Below are positions 55,745 through 64,000 of a stretch of DNA of 64,000 bases, one piece after another. Source of the DNA: Nannochloropsis oceanica (lineage: Eukaryota; Sar; Eustigmatophyceae; Eustigmatales; Monodopsidaceae); assembly GCA_004519485.1 (NCBI GenBank), contig CP038132.1, positions 305,001 to 369,000 on the forward strand. The letters run 5' to 3'. Below the pieces are notes generated by a model. The model saw only the letters and a program-made list of their open reading frames with translations. It ran no database searches and was not told where the DNA came from. Made by a program: the position numbers and the translations under genes. Position 1 is the first letter of the stretch; every line of letters starts with the position of its first letter.

Positions 55745-57152
55745 ATGACGTTGAAAGTTGATGAGGAGGGGAAAAGACGAATCAAAAGATGAAGAAGCTC
55801 GGGGGCGGAAGCGCAACATATAAAGCATGTAAAAAAATGACTGAGGAGACTCGGAAATGGAGCGTGAAATTGACATGGGTTGCAGGTCTTTGTCTCGGTG
55901 CATGTTGCGGGGGAGACACGCGTTATAAGTAGAGAAAGCATGACTGGTAGGAAGACTAAGAAAATAGGATAGGAAAGATACGTCGATGAATGAATTCAAA
56001 AATCAACGTATTATCAAATGGAAAAGCAAAACAAATATAGAGGAGAGAAAGACAAGTAAACTTTTAAAGAACATTGAAATCAAATAAAGCGGTGACACAT
56101 TGGAAAGGATGATTCGAAGGGATGTTTGTGTGTCGTCCAAAAGTGCTACTTCTCATCCTTCTTCTTCTTATTCTTCTTCGTCTTCTTCATCCTCTTCTCC
56201 ATCCCCATCATCTTTTACTTCTTCTTCTTGTCGATTTCTTAAATGGCGCACCCTCAGTCTTGTTCAGGGGCTTAGTACACTTCTCTTCCTGACTTGTTTT
56301 GTCCCCATATGTCGCGTGTGTTTCTCAGGGGCCGCGCTCCGACCGTTTCCCTCATAAACTCTTCCACGCACATTTTATTTTGACCTCTCTTTCCTCTTTC
56401 TTACTTCTTTTTCGCTTCACCTGTCTTTGCCTCCTTAATTTTTTCTATTAATGATTGTATGCGTGCGTTTTCGTTACCATTGGTCGGGGGGGCGTGTGGT
56501 CATTATCGAAGGGAAAGAGAATAATACGTGAAAGGTTGGGATGCTATTATAATTTTATTATTCTCTGCTGGTTTCTGTTCCTATTTCTGCTAGTTTTGTT
56601 GCTTCTATTTCATCTTCCTTCAAGCGTACGGCTCTGGGTGGTGTATATGGATGTGCCCTCGACAAGGGAGGACAGCACCCGCCTTACCTTCCACTTTTCT
56701 TTCACGTCCTCTCTCGCTTCATAACGTTCTCACTCCCTACTGTCATGAAGGTAAGATACATGCCTTTTGACCCTCTTCATACACACACATACTCTCCTTC
56801 TGTTCCACTCTCATTGTCTTTCTCGCTCTCTGATAAAAAAGGGGATGATCTCTGTGTAGCCTGGAAGGCCACACTGCACATGCGCCGTCCTCCTCGTCCC
56901 TATGCTCTTCCTCCTCTTTATCCTTCTCTTGTTTTCTGCAATTCTAGTCTCCAATCTCACGGTCCCCTTCTTTCGCTTGCTCTTCTTTATCTTAAATCAT
57001 CCCCGAACATACACACACATTCCTACATATATAATCCTTCTTTTCTCATCATAAAAATGAATAATTGATGTCATTAGCCATGGAGAATAATTATTTAGTT
57101 ACAAGGGGAGGGCCTTCCTCCTTCTCTTCATTCCTCCCCCCTTCCCTCTCTC
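55745..57152. other. 3'-3' intergenic region, no gene seen
   Basis: Convergent gap of 1.4 kb between the palmitoyltransferase and the large unknown-domain gene. It has TTC-rich microsatellites near 56157-56225 and no supported gene. Confidence 0.55.
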
Positions 57153-60059
57153 TCAAATCCGAAATGACTCATAGCTCCGTGCCTTTTTCATGGGCGGCAA
57201 GCCAAGAGCACCCCCGTTGCTGTTGCTGCTGCTGCTGTCGCTGTTGTTGCTGCTGGTGCAGGTGTTCTTGATTTCACCAATACTTTTCAAGCTATACCCA
57301 CCAGCAGTCACGCCCTCCCCCTCTCCCTGCTTTGGCGCCAAGCCATCCCGAGGGATGCCACCGTGGTGCCCACGACGACGCTGCTGCTGTAGTTGGGGCT
57401 CTCGCTCGTTCTCTCCCTCCTCTTCCTCCTCTTCTCCCTCCTCCTCTTCGTCCCTGCTTCCCCTCCCTCCCTCTTCCTCCCGACTCGCACTGCTGTCATC
57501 GTTTCCATCGGAAGAGTTTGCGCTCGCCATGGGGCTGTTCCCATCGCGGCTCGTCCGGGGCGAGTCCTCATCCCCACTTCCGCTCTTCGACGACGAAGAG
57601 GAGGCGCCACTGCCGCCGTGAGCCTTTTCCTCGTGCTGTCGCCGAACAGTTATGAGAAAATCAAGCAACAGCTCCCCCTCGTTGTGATTCGCAGGAGGGG
57701 GGGAATGCACTCGTCTCTCCACAGACTGGTGGGCATCGTGTTGGTATTTGTGTTCTTGAACAATCTTCGCGCCATGCGACCAATCCCGGGGTTCGGAGGA
57801 AGACCGAGCATGCCGGTAACGGCTCAACAACCGCGCGTCCGCGTCCTCTCCTGCTTCTTCTGCTGCTGCGGCTGCTGCTGATGCTGCTGTTGTAGATGCT
57901 GCCGCTGCGATGGCTTCTTGGTGCATGAGTGCGACGTTGTTGCTACTGAGAGAGCGGCGGGGAGGGACGGGCACGCGGCCGTGGATGTAGGAGGAATGAT
58001 GATGCTTGTGATGCTGCTGGTGCTCTTGGAGCTGGTGGTGGTGAGGGAGGGAGGAGGGAGGAAAAGCAAACGAAAGGTTTTGGTGTTCGTCTGACTCCGT
58101 GTGATCGTCCCCTGCGGCGGCTCGCTTGCTGCTGCTGCTCCGAGGGCTGTTGTTGTTGCTGCTGCTGCTTTTGCCGTTGGTTTCCTCGGTGGGAGTGGGG
58201 CACTTTTCTACAGCGTAAGGAGGAAGGCCCGAGAGACCAACGTTCCTATTCGTTTTGCTGCTGCTGCTGCTGCTGGTGCGGCCGTTACCTTTTCTGCTGT
58301 GCGACTGGTGGTGGTCAACGACCTCCCCGCCATCATCGCTTCCGCTCCCACTACCCTCGCTGCCCGTGCTGCCTCCGTGACTGCCGCTCTTGCTGCACAT
58401 GCTGCTGCTCCTGCTACAGCTGCTGCTCCCGATCCGCAGCCCCCCAAGAGAAGGAGGGGGAGGGGGAAGAACGTTGTTGTTGCTGACTGACGGTCCAACG
58501 CCGTGGGGAGGAAGAGGAGGAGAAGGGATGGTGGAAGAAGACGAAGAGGAAGAGAGGGGAGGAGGGGGGGGAGGGACAATCCCAAACGCGGTGACGGATG
58601 GACCAAGAGGAGGCCCGCCGATAATATCATGGGGTCCGTGAGAATGCGAATGAGGAAGGGAAGGAGGAGGGGGCGGAGGGACCCCCCACGGCTGGTGGTG
58701 CTGGGGTTGCTGCTGCTGCGGTTGGTGGGATGGGCGCCAGCCAGCGTGGGTTGAAACAGAGCTTTTTGACGAGTCACTATAGGAAGAGGACGATGAGGAG
58801 GGAGGAGATAAGCCACTGGGAGGAGGAGGGGGGGGAGGGTAGAGATAGCCGCCAGGAGGGGCGTAGCCTGAGGTATAGCCAGGGCCAGGAGGAGGGGGAA
58901 GAGGAGCAGAGCCACCGAATGGCCCGTAGCCTGGAGTAGGACCAGGGGAGGTCCGGTGGTGAGGATGCGGATGGTGGACGCCCCAGTGTTGCACGTGCGT
59001 ATGCTGCTGCGGATGTGGGTGGTGGTTGCTGCTCCCCCCCCCCCCGCCTGCACGCCCGCCGGTCAGTGGCATGATCAAACTGGTACCTCCGTGGTACGAG
59101 GAAGACAGCATCGACGACGTCGTCGTTCTCAAAAACTCCTTTCTTAATACCTCCAATTCCGCCTGTGCCCGCCTTCGTCTCTCTAGGGTATCTGCAGAGG
59201 AATCACAAGGTTGGAAGACCCTCTTCCCAATGCACGCCGCTCCTGCAAATTTCTTGGTGATGCGCATCGGGTCACAGTTCAATGTATCACTCAAATAAGC
59301 ACGCAACGTGGTCCCTGCTGCTAGTGGTAGCAGTCCATGGTTGAAATCATGAATGATTCGGGAAACATAGGCCTCTTCTTGGAAGGTCCACTTCCCACGA
59401 CGGAGCGGGGGACGAGGGCCAGTGCTCGGCGCTGCTCCTACTGCTGTCGGGAGAGTGGGAGGAAGGGGGGCTGCGGTGGCCGTGGGCGCTGCCTCATTGA
59501 GCAAAGAAGAGGACATGAGGGCGGCTTTGCCTGTTTGTCGCTGGCCATTGAGGTCACCGCTGCTAGTGGAGCGCTGGATAGGAGTCAGACATGGGGGCAG
59601 GGGTTGGGAGCGGACGACCACCATGTTGCTATCATCGTCCGACGAGTTGTCTGAGCTATCGCTGCTTTCGTCTTCGTCCTTATTAGTACGGGCTTCGGTG
59701 CCTGTGGTTTATGAGTGGAGAGGGGCGGGCATATTTATACTTGTTTATAAAACAGAGTGGAACATGAGGGAGGGAGCTTGCTCTATAAGGGGCGAATGAG
59801 ACCCTTCTTCCCTTGCCTCCTTTTCGAATCGTTCAAAGTACTTACGGGTCATGGCGTTGGTAGTGAAGGATTTGTGAAGATGCCTTGAACGAGGTTGATG
59901 CTGTCGTTGCTGGTATGCCTGCTTCTCATCTTCGTCCTCGTCCATGCTAAGGTCCTCCTCCTCATCCGCCTCCGGTTGGTTGGAGTTGCTGTAGAAGGTC
60001 TTGTCCTCCTCCACCCGCGCTCGACTGCTGGCCCGTCGTCCCGTGCTCGTGGCCACCAT
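57153..60059 (-). CDS. Stramenopile-type unknown-domain protein (GKWT/CDPMRITKKF)
   Basis: Two exons, 59846..60059 and 57153..59701 (144-base intron; split Arg codon, join NAMT-R-TEARTNKDE), 920 aa. A short acidic N-terminus is followed at about 172-240 by a compact domain: RRGKWTFQEEAYVSRIIHDF, GLLPLAAGTTLRAYLSDTLN, CDPMRITKKFAGAACIGKRV, then a charged helix RRRRAQAELEVLRKEFL. I recall this GKWT...CDPMRITKKF block from diatom and oomycete proteins of unknown function. Its Trp and helical spacing are faintly MYB/SANT-like, so a nuclear DNA- or chromatin-binding role is a guess. The other 650 residues are disordered with Pro, Ser, His and Gln runs from triplet repeats. The ends diverge from NFS1. 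Confidence 0.78.
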
Positions 60060-61793
60060 TTAAGTGCTGATTCTGTTTCTTGGCTTTTTACCTGGGTGCT
60101 CGATTCGTGCAGGTGATTACGAAGGAAAAGGGCACACGCAGAAAGATCGCCTTGGTGGTGCGCTGTGGTCAAGGGGAGTGGGAAGAAAAAGAGGGGCTAC
60201 TGTCAGTGCAGGCATAAGAAAAAGAGTGCAAGAGATTTAAAGAGGTTTACTAGAGACAGGCCAAGCTGTTTTGCGCTGAGGTGAAGTGCTCTTGGCGTTC
60301 TACTTCTGGGTTTACGTGCACGTCGAATAGCTTGCCTGAAACATCAAGTCAACAACAGATCCATGGCACACGTGTCTTTGACCCCCCACCACCCAAAAAA
60401 GGGCGCGGGGAGGCAAAAAGACCATGGCATCTCACATAGCACATGTCTACAGCGCCTTATGCTACAAATCCAGGCCCGATGTTAAACACACATAAGGCAG
60501 GGCAAAGTCAAACCAACGATGCCGGACTCCTTCATTTCGATCGAAGGCAAGTAACATCGAAGGCAAGTAACAATGCGTCGACGTGGCCTTCTTGAGGATT
60601 GCGCGCGTTTTTCCCCTCACTTGTCCTATTTTTCCCGGACGCCCTTTTCTTCCTGCGATCAACCTGGTTGTCTGCTCTACAACGATTGATAAAGATTTAG
60701 CTTGTAAGAAAATCCAAAATGTGCCTGTAGTATTGGGTGTCTTCAGCATTTGCAATTTGGCCCCATGGCAAGAAGCAACGGATCAACATGAAGAAAAAGC
60801 TTGCCTTGCCATGTCAACTTGACTTCCCATAAACAAAAGCAACTCAGACCAGCATCTTATTCTGCTTCTTCATACCCTTTCAACATCTACGTTGTTTTCC
60901 TTTATTCGGGTCTTCCTCATGTCTGTGTGTTTTTCTCCCTCGCGGTGGCTTGGGCCAACCGCAAACGTACGCGGAAGAAAAGCGATTTCTCTCTTTTGTC
61001 TGTGGCCTCACAGTACACTTACACAAATCTGTTCATAGAAATAGCTTGATTCACAAAGCCTGGATCATTCCTAAGAAGTGGAAGGGTCATACTGTGTTCG
61101 CATTTCAAGATTTGGATGGATATGTGAGGGTGCTGCTGTTTCTGGCGAAGGAGAGAGCAAGGGGGAAGGTAATCCTCCTGGGAATTGTCTCCTTCTCCGC
61201 CCCAGAATGACTATGGTTATTTATAATGTGAAGGAGAATGCACCTGGTGTTCGGGTGTGTCGTACGGAATGCTTTGGAAGTGCTCATTCGACATGTCGAA
61301 TGGCCCCTTGAGGCTAGGGCAGGGGTTTAATACTTGCAATTATCAGCTGCGAATTCCTTTCCCCTTACCGATGCGAGTCTTGACAAGCCGTAGAACGCTT
61401 GATTAGTTTTCCTTTCACCGTCACAAGAATGTCGCGCGTTTATTGCCGAGGAACGATTTTGCGCAGGCTTGAGTGGTCTAGCAAGACATGTGTGAGCAAC
61501 GGCAATCCACGAAAAGAAAGGTTGTTGAGTATCACGTTGTTCGTCCTGACCGAGTCACACAAACTTGCCCCAAAAGCAACCCCTCGTGTCATGCTGGCGT
61601 ATCAATTTGCCGCTTCATTGTGCGTTAGACATTGTTGCTCCTTGTTTTTCTTAAACCTACATCCCCTCCACCTTCCTTTGTCCGCATCGCAGGGTACATC
61701 TTGGAGCAGCAGCACTTGATCGACGAAGCGGCGTACAAAGACAGCATTAGGAGCGAGGAGTTCTGTAGCCCCTAGCAACGCCACTACAAAGCA
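60060..61793. other. 1.7 kb divergent gap, no gene supported
   Basis: Between the unknown-domain gene and NFS1. It should contain both promoters. A frame at 60950-61210 has balanced composition (HKAWIIPKKWKGHTVFAFQD) but no recognised motif or exon partner. A CAG acceptor-like site lies at about 61690 and may mark a 5' UTR intron of NFS1. Confidence 0.45.
60540..60571. repeat. Tandem 16-base repeat, two copies
   Basis: ATCGAAGGCAAGTAAC occurs twice head to tail at 60540-60555 and 60556-60571, with a TTCGATCGAA palindrome at its left edge. It could be a small duplication or a binding site pair in the divergent promoter region. Confidence 0.85.
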
Positions 61794-63302
61794 ATGCAGC
61801 GTCTCTTGCTCGTCTCCCGGCGGAATCTGCTCCTACCGGCGACCACCGCTGCACGTGGATCCACCCCGATGCCGATTGTGGCAGCTGGCGCTCAACGGGG
61901 CCTGGCCTCCGCTGTCTCGGATAAGGACGAAGGAGTGAATGCCCCCACCACCTTTTCGCATGAGAAAATGGCCCGCGACAAGCGCTATAAAGCTCAGTCC
62001 GAGATCCCCAAGCAGGTATTGGAGTCCATGCATAAGAGTGAAGTGCATTCTCCCGGGTTTTCCATCAGGGGAGAGGCGCGGGAGGGCCGAGCGGCTTACC
62101 TGGACTTCCAAGCTACCACTCCTATGGACCCCCGCGTGGTGGACGCCATGCTGCCCTTTATGACAGGGAGCTTCGGTAACCCTCATTCGAGGACGCACGC
62201 GTATGGATGGGAGGCGGAGGCAGCAGTGGAGAAAGCTAGGGAGCAGGTGGCGTCGATTCTGGGGGCCTCTTCCAAGGAGATTGTGTTTACGTCGGGGGCG
62301 ACCGAGAGTAACAATGCCGCGATTAAGGGCGTGGCACACTTTTACAAGGAGAAGAAGAATCATATCATTACCACACAGATTGAGCACAAATGTGTCTTGG
62401 ATTCATGCCGGGTGCTAGAACAAGAAGGCTTCAAGGTGACATATTTGCCGGTGCAGAAAAACGGGCTGTTGGACCTACAGGTGCTCAAGGACGCAATCAC
62501 GCCGCAGACGTCTTTGGTCTCGGTGATGGCTGTCAACAATGAGATTGGGGTGTTGCAGCCCATGAGGGAGATTGGGATGATTTGTCGGGACAAAAAGGTA
62601 TTTTTCCATTCGGACCTGGCCCAAATGGTGGGGAAAATGCCGATAGACGTGGATGAGATGAAGGTTGATTTGGCTTCTTTGTCTAGTCATAAGGTGTACG
62701 GGCCTAAGGGTGTGGGGGCTATGTATGTGCGCCGTCGTCCACGTGTAAGGCTGGAGCCAATCATGTCGGGAGGGGGGCAGGAAAGGGGGTTGAGGAGTGG
62801 GACTTTGCCTCATTTTCTGTGTGTGGGGTTCGGGGCTGCGTGTGAGATTGCGAAGAAGGAGCTGCCGCATGACGAGGCGTGGATTCACTTCTTAGCCAAT
62901 AGGTTGTATGACGGGATTAAGAAGAACATCCCGCATGTGATTTTGAATGGGGATGAGCATGCAAGGTACGAAGGGTGCTTGAACATTTCGTTTGCCTATG
63001 TGGAGGGGGAGTCCCTTTTAATGGCCTTGAAAAATATTGCCGTCTCGAGTGGCTCAGCATGCACCTCAGCGTCGCTGGAGCCGTCGTACGTGCTGCGGGC
63101 CATCGGGGTGGGGGAGGACCTGGCCCATACGTCGATCCGATTCGGGATAGGGCGGTTCACGACAGTGGAGGAGGTGGACTTCACGATCGATATTTTGAGC
63201 AAGAACGTAGCGCGCTTGCGGGAGATGTCTCCATTGTATGAGCTGGTCTTGGAGGGCGTCGACCTGAGCACGATTCAGTGGACACAGGATGCGCACCACT
63301 AG
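61794..63302 (+). CDS. NFS1: Mitochondrial cysteine desulfurase NFS1/IscS
   Basis: Single exon, 502 aa, start [20 protein letters not shown], a mitochondrial presequence. The mature enzyme starts near [20 protein letters not shown] and matches IscS/NFS1 throughout: [64 protein letters not shown], the PLP lysine in [22 protein letters not shown], and the catalytic Cys loop [20 protein letters not shown]. It takes sulfur from cysteine, leaving alanine, for Fe-S cluster assembly and tRNA thiolation. An unusual Leu is seen in [10 protein letters not shown] where the family has Ala (DAAQ). Full length with the usual C-terminal end. Confidence 0.97.
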   Translation: MQRLLLVSRRNLLLPATTAARGSTPMPIVAAGAQRGLASAVSDKDEGVNAPTTFSHEKMARDKRYKAQSEIPKQVLESMHKSEVHSPGFSIRGEAREGRAAYLDFQATTPMDPRVVDAMLPFMTGSFGNPHSRTHAYGWEAEAAVEKAREQVASILGASSKEIVFTSGATESNNAAIKGVAHFYKEKKNHIITTQIEHKCVLDSCRVLEQEGFKVTYLPVQKNGLLDLQVLKDAITPQTSLVSVMAVNNEIGVLQPMREIGMICRDKKVFFHSDLAQMVGKMPIDVDEMKVDLASLSSHKVYGPKGVGAMYVRRRPRVRLEPIMSGGGQERGLRSGTLPHFLCVGFGAACEIAKKELPHDEAWIHFLANRLYDGIKKNIPHVILNGDEHARYEGCLNISFAYVEGESLLMALKNIAVSSGSACTSASLEPSYVLRAIGVGEDLAHTSIRFGIGRFTTVEEVDFTIDILSKNVARLREMSPLYELVLEGVDLSTIQWTQDAHH

Positions 63303-64000
63303 AAAGGGAGGGATGTACATTGGAGTAGGAGGAGGATGGAAGAGAGCAGAGACTCGCGCGGAAGCGCTCTTACGTGGGAGTAGAGAGCTATGTTGCCTGG
63401 TCGGGCCTGTAATTCCTTCTAGAATGGGAGCAAGGCGGAAGCAAACAGCATGACTTTCAAAAATTGAAAATTGGTCGAATGTATGGAGGGTCAGAGGGTT
63501 ACGTTTTGTGTGACGTTAAAGGATGGCGGGAGATGTGTGAGACTCTCAGAAGAAATAAACAGACAGGAGAAAGACGCGAAAGGTTACGATAAGGATAGTT
63601 ATATCAGAGGAGTGGGAGAATGGGATAGAGCCCAGATTCGATGCTCTGCGTTGCTTTTTCCTTTCGGTAAGTGGAAGCGCGTCGGGATTTGGACAACCGT
63701 AGTCGGCTTGTTTTCTTTCCTTTTTTACCTTCCTGTCATATATTCTTATTCTTTCGCTGTCCTGTATTGTTTTTGTTCTGTCCTACTTGTCTTGGGCGCA
63801 GCCTTTCCTCATCTTCCGCCTCCTCCACCTCCTCTCTTCTTCTCCTTCCTCCTCCTCTTCCTCTTCCTTCCGCAACCTACTCCCTCACTTTTCCTGTTTG
63901 CGCCGCATGTGGTCGTCCGAAAAATCACTCCTGAGACCACTTCCCACGTAGATGCCTAAAACATCATCAGTTTTCTCCCTCTAGCTACCTCTCTCTGACC
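63303..64000. other. Downstream of NFS1, no gene supported
   Basis: 3' UTR of NFS1 by position, then pyrimidine-rich sequence to the window edge. A 162-codon plus frame from 63471 is hydrophobic and simple in composition and has no recognised motif; it could be part of a gene running off the edge. Confidence 0.45.

Noticed and set aside
58208-59053. Minus-strand Leu/Pro-rich second frame
   Set aside because: Alternate frame of the repeat-rich unknown-domain protein; GC-rich triplets keep it open.
60950-61210. 86-codon plus frame before NFS1
   Set aside because: No recognised domain or exon partner; likely chance frame in a promoter region.
1-64000. CRISPR arrays, rRNA genes, prophage, telomere repeats, intact LTR elements
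   Set aside because: Looked for spaced repeats, long conserved RNA blocks, reverse transcriptase or integrase motifs and TTAGGG arrays; none seen.

Overview
The window looks like nuclear DNA of a compact-genome stramenopile alga, most probably a eustigmatophyte of the Nannochloropsis/Microchloropsis type (inference). The grounds are: protein-coding genes every 2-3 kb on both strands; zero to two short GT-AG introns per gene (82-394 bases) with phases that match exactly; mitochondrial and plastid proteins with N-terminal extensions, one with a signal peptide followed by an A-F junction as in secondary red plastids; a conserved domain I know mainly from diatoms and oomycetes; and very many triplet and dinucleotide microsatellites. 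I see no bacterial operons, phage, CRISPR or rRNA genes, and recognise no tRNA.

Layout. 0.2-12.7 kb: PPR-SMR organelle RNA-binding protein (-), OTU/SEC-C deubiquitinase (+, sharing a 289-base divergent promoter with the PPR gene), ACOT9-like thioesterase (+), Rab8/Rab1-type GTPase (-), alpha/beta hydrolase (+), plastid-targeted Orn/Lys/Arg decarboxylase-fold enzyme (+). 12.9-20.8 kb, all minus: F-BAR protein, coiled-coil protein, VASt lipid-transfer-type membrane protein, AP-1 mu subunit. 21.3-23.1 kb: diverged repeat relic with inverted arms. 23.6-28.6 kb: coiled-coil protein (+), a TPP1/Tpz1-like OB-fold protein (+), ribosomal protein eS26 lacking most of its zinc cysteines (-). 30.1-38.7 kb: small unknown gene (-), F-box/FIST protein (-), full-length RelA/SpoT homologue (+), TrmB tRNA methyltransferase (+). 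39.5-46.2 kb: protein with two endosulfine-like motifs (-), MED31 (+), NOG1-like GTPase (-) divergent from 3-methyladenine DNA glycosylase (+). 48-63.3 kb: SHAQKYF MYB (-), RACK1 (-), DHHC palmitoyltransferase (+), stramenopile-type unknown-domain protein (-), mitochondrial cysteine desulfurase NFS1 (+).

There is no clustered pathway. The genes are housekeeping units of translation (eS26, RACK1, TrmB), membrane traffic (Rab, AP-1 mu, F-BAR, VASt), organelle biology (PPR-SMR, RSH, NFS1, NOG1-like, ACOT9), transcription (MED31, MYB) and chromosome maintenance (DNA glycosylase, possible telomere OB-fold protein). No window-wide undescribed system is evident. The best leads are single genes: the TPP1-like OB protein, the double endosulfine-motif protein, the zinc-ligand-free eS26 and the stramenopile-type domain protein. 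Splice models were built by eye from GT-AG sites, reading-frame phase and family alignment from memory; no search or transcript data were available.
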